DNA of 64,000 nucleotides from Podocnemis expansa (Eukaryota > Chordata > Testudines > Podocnemididae): NCBI GenBank assembly GCA_007922195.1, contig ML682233.1, positions 384,749 through 448,748 of the forward strand. The letters are read 5' to 3'. This document shows positions 60,790 through 64,000 of the stretch, one piece after another; position 1 is the first letter of the stretch; each line of letters starts with the position of its first letter. Below the pieces are notes generated by a model. It saw nothing but the letters and a program-made list of their open reading frames with translations. It did no database searches and had not been told where the DNA came from. The translations under genes were made by a program, and so were the position numbers.

Positions 60790-61301
60790 TAAAAGAATCT
60801 AAGATCCAAAGAGGTAGCCACGTTAGCCTAGTTCAGTACAACAAGCAAGGAGTCCTGTGGCATTATATAGCACAAGCCTCCATAGGAGAAAAATCCCACT
60901 TTATCAGCTGCATTGAAGATGGGAGAACTTACAGAATGGCAGGAAGTAAATGCAGGGGCCTGTAAGTCATGGAAACAGGTCACACTAACAGGAAACCAAA
61001 GCAGGTGTAAAGATTCAATTACTGGGGAACAGCATATAGAGGGAGCTGAGGTGATTTCACCTCCTCGCCCTCTGTATGCTGTTCTCCAGTGTTTGAATCT
61101 CTATAACTTTTGTTTTGCTGTTACTGTGACCTGTTTCCATGACTTACAGGCCCCTGCATTTACTTCCTGCCATTCTGTAAGTTCCCCCCATCTTCAAAGA
61201 GTGACAAAGTTGATCTTTTTTCCCCCCTCTATGAACGCTCATGCACTATATAGATTTGTTAGTCTTTTAGTGCCACAGCATTCCTGGTTTCACAAAGAAT
61301 C
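60790..61301. repeat. Complete palindromic PLE copy (unit 3)
   Basis: The flanks taaaagaatc (60790-60799) and acaaagaatc (61292-61301) are a degraded 10-bp duplication. The left arm contains gaacttacagaatggcagga, aagtaaatgcaggggcctgt and aagtcatggaaacaggtcac. The right arm carries the reverse complements of all three. The centre is near gaggtgatttcacctc (61050-61065). The whole forms an inverted repeat of about 490 bases from two PLE ends head to head. Confidence 0.82.
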
Positions 61302-61853
61302 CTGTGCCCTTTGAAGTGTGGATATTTCACATGAAATGGAAATTTTGGAAACATGGAGGTATGTTTCTGAAAGGAAATTTGCTCCCTTGGGCCATGGCAG
61401 TGTTACCAACTTAGCCCACCAGCTGGGCATATGGTCATTTATTAGAGTTATGTATTTTGAGGGGAGGGGGAAGGTTGCAATTTTATTAGTTTGACTTGTG
61501 CTCCTGCATGGAGCTCACTTCTCCCTTCTGCCAGCTCCCTCCAAGTCATGCAGGACTAGTTTCCCCAGACTGGTTCTTCTAAGCCCAGATTCAAATAACT
61601 ACCCACATTTTATTGCCAAGTACCTAAAACTTACAATAATAGTACTAATTACAAAAGGAGAGCAAAATACCCAAACAGGTAGAGCATCAATAACCATATA
61701 AGGAAAGAAATCACACAGTTCCCAGTATTACCTAGAGTCTATTGTACCAGGCCTAGACAGAGAAAGTGAGTTATACTCAAACAAAGAGATGGAGAGAGGG
61801 GGACGGGGTGTCAGGCTGGTAGTACATCTCATCACTCTGTAGCAGAAAGGTTC

Positions 61854-62558
61854 TGTAAAGGAAATTGCAAGATGGAGTAAGTTTCATTTGGAAGTTGTGT
61901 GTGAGAGTTTGTGTTTGCTAAGAGAACATTAATTACAGAATGTACATTAAGTTAGGGGAGCTAGTAACTTAGCTAAGGCAGCAGACTTTCTATAGATAAA
62001 GGTGATCCACAAATTTAGATTATAAAACAATCCCTCCTGTCTGCACCCCAATGGGAAGCCATCAACCTAGTCTGGTAAACAGGTTGACAGGGGGCCAGGT
62101 AGCTGAGGGGTCACAGGAATCTGGCCACTCATTGGTCAAGGAGAGTAACCATTACCCAAATAAGCTGTAAACAGAGGCAGGCTAATTATATGCTGACTAT
62201 TAAGTATAATCTAATTGGGTAACCTGCATATTAAGAGTAGTAACACCATGCAGGCATTTTAGGTATGATGTAACTTGTTACATTATGTATGAGCTTGTTG
62301 CATTATGTACATTGTATTTTGCATGTTAGAAGGTATGTATGACCTGTAACCCCTATACTGGGGGTTCTTGCTCAGAGAGGCTGGCTTCTTTGCTTCCCTC
62401 TGATGCAGTTCCTTTTATTATTCAGCTGAATAATAAACTCTGAACCTCACCTCATTCTCTGCTTATTCGAGTCTCAGCTGGGAACAGGCCTTCGTCTTTG
62501 GCGAGGATTCATGGTTTTTCTTTCCAGATTGAGCGCCCAGACCAGTTTTCCCCCCACA
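61854..62558 (+). mobile_element. Solo LTR of an endogenous retrovirus (4-bp target duplication)
   Basis: It starts TGTAAAGG and ends CCCCACA, 705 bp, flanked by gttc (61850-61853 and 62559-62562). Unit 1 has the empty site (agaaagggtcccagcaaaca at 38356). A poly(A) signal aataaa is at 62432-62437 and is followed by ctctgaacctcacctcattc, a usual R/U5 arrangement. No retroviral genes remain. The 4-bp duplication and form suggest a gammaretrovirus-like (ERV1) origin, as inference. Confidence 0.78.
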
Positions 62559-62790
62559 GTTCCCAGCAAACACCATGCTGGCTGGAGGCAGGCAGGCAGG
62601 GTTTCTGTAGGGAAGAAGCAATTGTTGAAGGTAGGACAGTAGGGTTGTTTTAGAATAAAAAATGACTTCTTGAAGTGGACAATTCACATTCCTGCACATT
62701 GTAACTGTTCAGGGAAGCTTCACAATACAGTCAGGGAGATTCACTATTTTGGGTCTCAGTTAGCATGTCTATGACTACGATGGCCTATGG

Positions 62791-62997
62791 CAGGTGTCCA
62801 AAACTTAAATCACCACAAGGGATGCATGAGGACTGGTGCAGGGTTAGGGTTAGGGCCACATGAGGACTATTATGTTAGCCTGAGGGCCACACCCATGAAA
62901 CTTTTGGCAAATGGCAAATATTGGTAAGGATAGTGTCATTACAGGCTGCAAGAAATAGCTTTACAGGCTTTGTGTGGCCCACATGTTTGACATGATG
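62791..62997. mobile_element. hAT MITE (GGTCTCAAAC family)
   Basis: The flanks gcctatgg (62783-62790) and gtctatgg (62998-63005) are an 8-bp duplication with one mismatch. Internal text (gaggactggtg, gttagcctgagggccacacc) matches 12191-12332. It contains a short ggttagggttaggg run. Confidence 0.78.
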
Positions 62998-63307
62998 GTC
63001 TATGGGCAGGGGAAATTTTGACATCAAGACAGTAGTTTAAAAACACAAAGCCATTTCTTGCAGTCAGCCTCCCCAACCCCTGCTTAATTACAAACAGGGT
63101 AGAGGCTCTGTCTCTCACAGCATGGAAGCTGATGAAACTGGACATATGAAAAAGATAATGTAAATAGCAGCAGCAGCAAGTCATCTAGCAAGGAGGAAAA
63201 GGGAAAAAAGAATGACACTTGCAGCAGTGAAGGAGGTACACCCACCTACCTCTTACAAATCTGCATTGAGAAGGTCCAAAGGAAACAAGTTTAGTAGTGC
63301 TTAGAGA

Positions 63308-63400
63308 CCAAAGGGGTGGCCATTTTAGTCTAATTCAGTAAATCAAACAAGGAGTCCTGTGGCCCTTAAAAGCTAACAAATATATTTACAGCATACATGC
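63308..63400. repeat. Penelope-like element terminal fragment
   Basis: The text ccaaaggggtggccatttta, then caaacaaggagtcctgtggc, then ctaacaaatatattta is the PLE end seen elsewhere. A G run follows at about 63406-63415. Confidence 0.7.
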
Positions 63401-63858
63401 CTGCAGGGGGGGGGGGCACTCCTCAACCTACAACTAGTCTGACTGGCCACCAAGTCAGTGACCCATGAAGCAGGGAATGATCCTCAGTCTGTTCCTCAGA
63501 TCCACCCAACTGACCTGGCAATGCATTCCCCTGCTCCTAATACTTCTGGGTCTGTAAATCTTCCCCCCTAAACCCACACACAATACTTACCAGTACTGTG
63601 CCAGATGCTAATCCTGAAAAAAGCAGGACAGAACCCATGCAACAGAGGAAAAAGCAGTCCAAGTTGTCTTTTCTCTCTGCTCCCTGTCTGAGTTGGATGA
63701 AGCTCTGGCCTTATTTCATAGTTTAGGTCCACCCACACTCCTCCCACCCTGCAAACAGGGGAAATCAGATGCAGAGCCTCAAGACAAAGAGCCAGCACCT
63801 GTGCCTGGCTGGCCCCATCAGTAGTGATGCCCCACCCAACGTACCCTGAGGCTGGTGT

Positions 63859-63982
63859 TTTGCTCATTTGCTTATGAATAGGGGTTGGCAGGTTTTACCT
63901 AATTAACACTACACACCTGGGCCCTTTTTAATCAAATGCTTTGTTTGTTCTCCACGGATTCAGTGACAGGGGAAATGTTCCA
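63859..63982. repeat. Start of a fourth duplication unit
   Basis: The text gttttgctcatttgcttatg, gccctttttaatcaaatgct and gattcagtgacaggggaaat matches the openings of unit 1 (25036-25155) and unit 2 (39459-39555). Confidence 0.65.
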
Positions 63983-64000
63983 AAGGGGTAGCTGTGTTAG
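63983..64000. repeat. Start of another PLE insertion cut by the window edge
   Basis: The last bases caaaggggtagctgtgttag match the common PLE end and interrupt the unit-opening sequence, where units 1 and 2 continue without it. Confidence 0.6.

Larger units (their letters stand above)
50935..63858. repeat. Segmental duplication unit 3 (contains CD1 copy 3)
   Basis: From ctcaggcaggtcagttaaac (about 50934) the unit aligns with unit 1 from 26953. It keeps the 950-base upstream block. Insertions found only here are the foldback element 55099-55953, coding PLE 56605-58069, solo LTR 61854-62558 and hAT 62791-62997. Confidence 0.83.

Noticed and set aside
62840..62857. Telomere-like ggttagggttaggg
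   Set aside because: Only two TTAGGG units inside a hAT MITE; not an interstitial telomere array.
1..64000. CRISPR arrays, operons, rRNA or tRNA genes
   Set aside because: The window is vertebrate; repeats are dispersed mobile elements, and no regular spacer array or RNA gene was recognised by eye.

Overview
The window is vertebrate nuclear DNA, most likely from a reptile and probably a turtle. Genes are split into exons by GT/AG introns. Repeats of turtle/crocodilian type fill the space: CR1 LINE ends, Penelope-like element (PLE) ends, non-autonomous hAT elements, and MITEs opening with TGTCTACAC. Turtle is preferred over crocodilian from general familiarity with these repeats, not from a diagnostic marker.

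Layout. 1) About 2.3-5.5 kb: a three-exon gene for a small secreted Ly6/uPAR (three-finger) protein of 98 aa. 2) About 10.3-21.8 kb: a complete seven-exon TRIM E3 ligase of 477 aa (RING, B-box2, coiled coil, PRY-SPRY), with exon sizes 417, 96, 231, 23, 116, 36 and 515. 3) About 21.8-25 kb: no recognised gene. 4) About 25-64 kb: a tandem segmental duplication with one six-exon CD1 gene per unit. CD1 copies 1 (29156-36119) and 2 (41034-47953) are intact, each 349 aa. Copy 3 (53147-60121) has a nonsense codon and an 11-bp deletion in its alpha-3 exon. A fourth unit seems to start at about 63.86 kb and run off the right edge.

The duplicated units form a natural set of filled and empty insertion sites. 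Reading them against each other dates many insertions. A palindromic PLE copy is shared by all three units and so predates the duplication. Two TG...CA solo-LTR-like elements, two foldback (DIRS-like) elements, a 2.35-kb hAT element, a 210-bp hAT MITE and a PLE with reverse-transcriptase and GIY-YIG coding sequence each sit in only one unit, with the other unit or units still empty at that site.

Function. CD1 proteins present lipids to T cells at the cell surface with beta-2-microglobulin. TRIM/B30.2 genes and CD1 both lie in the MHC region of birds, so this looks like an MHC-linked or MHC-derived immune segment. I found no system of an entirely new kind. The most interesting signals are the CD1 array, its decayed but splice-competent third copy, CD1 tails without a tyrosine sorting motif, an extra cysteine in alpha-2, and the unusual inverted-repeat elements. 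Exon boundaries were read by hand; in every intact gene the phases agree and the total is a multiple of three.
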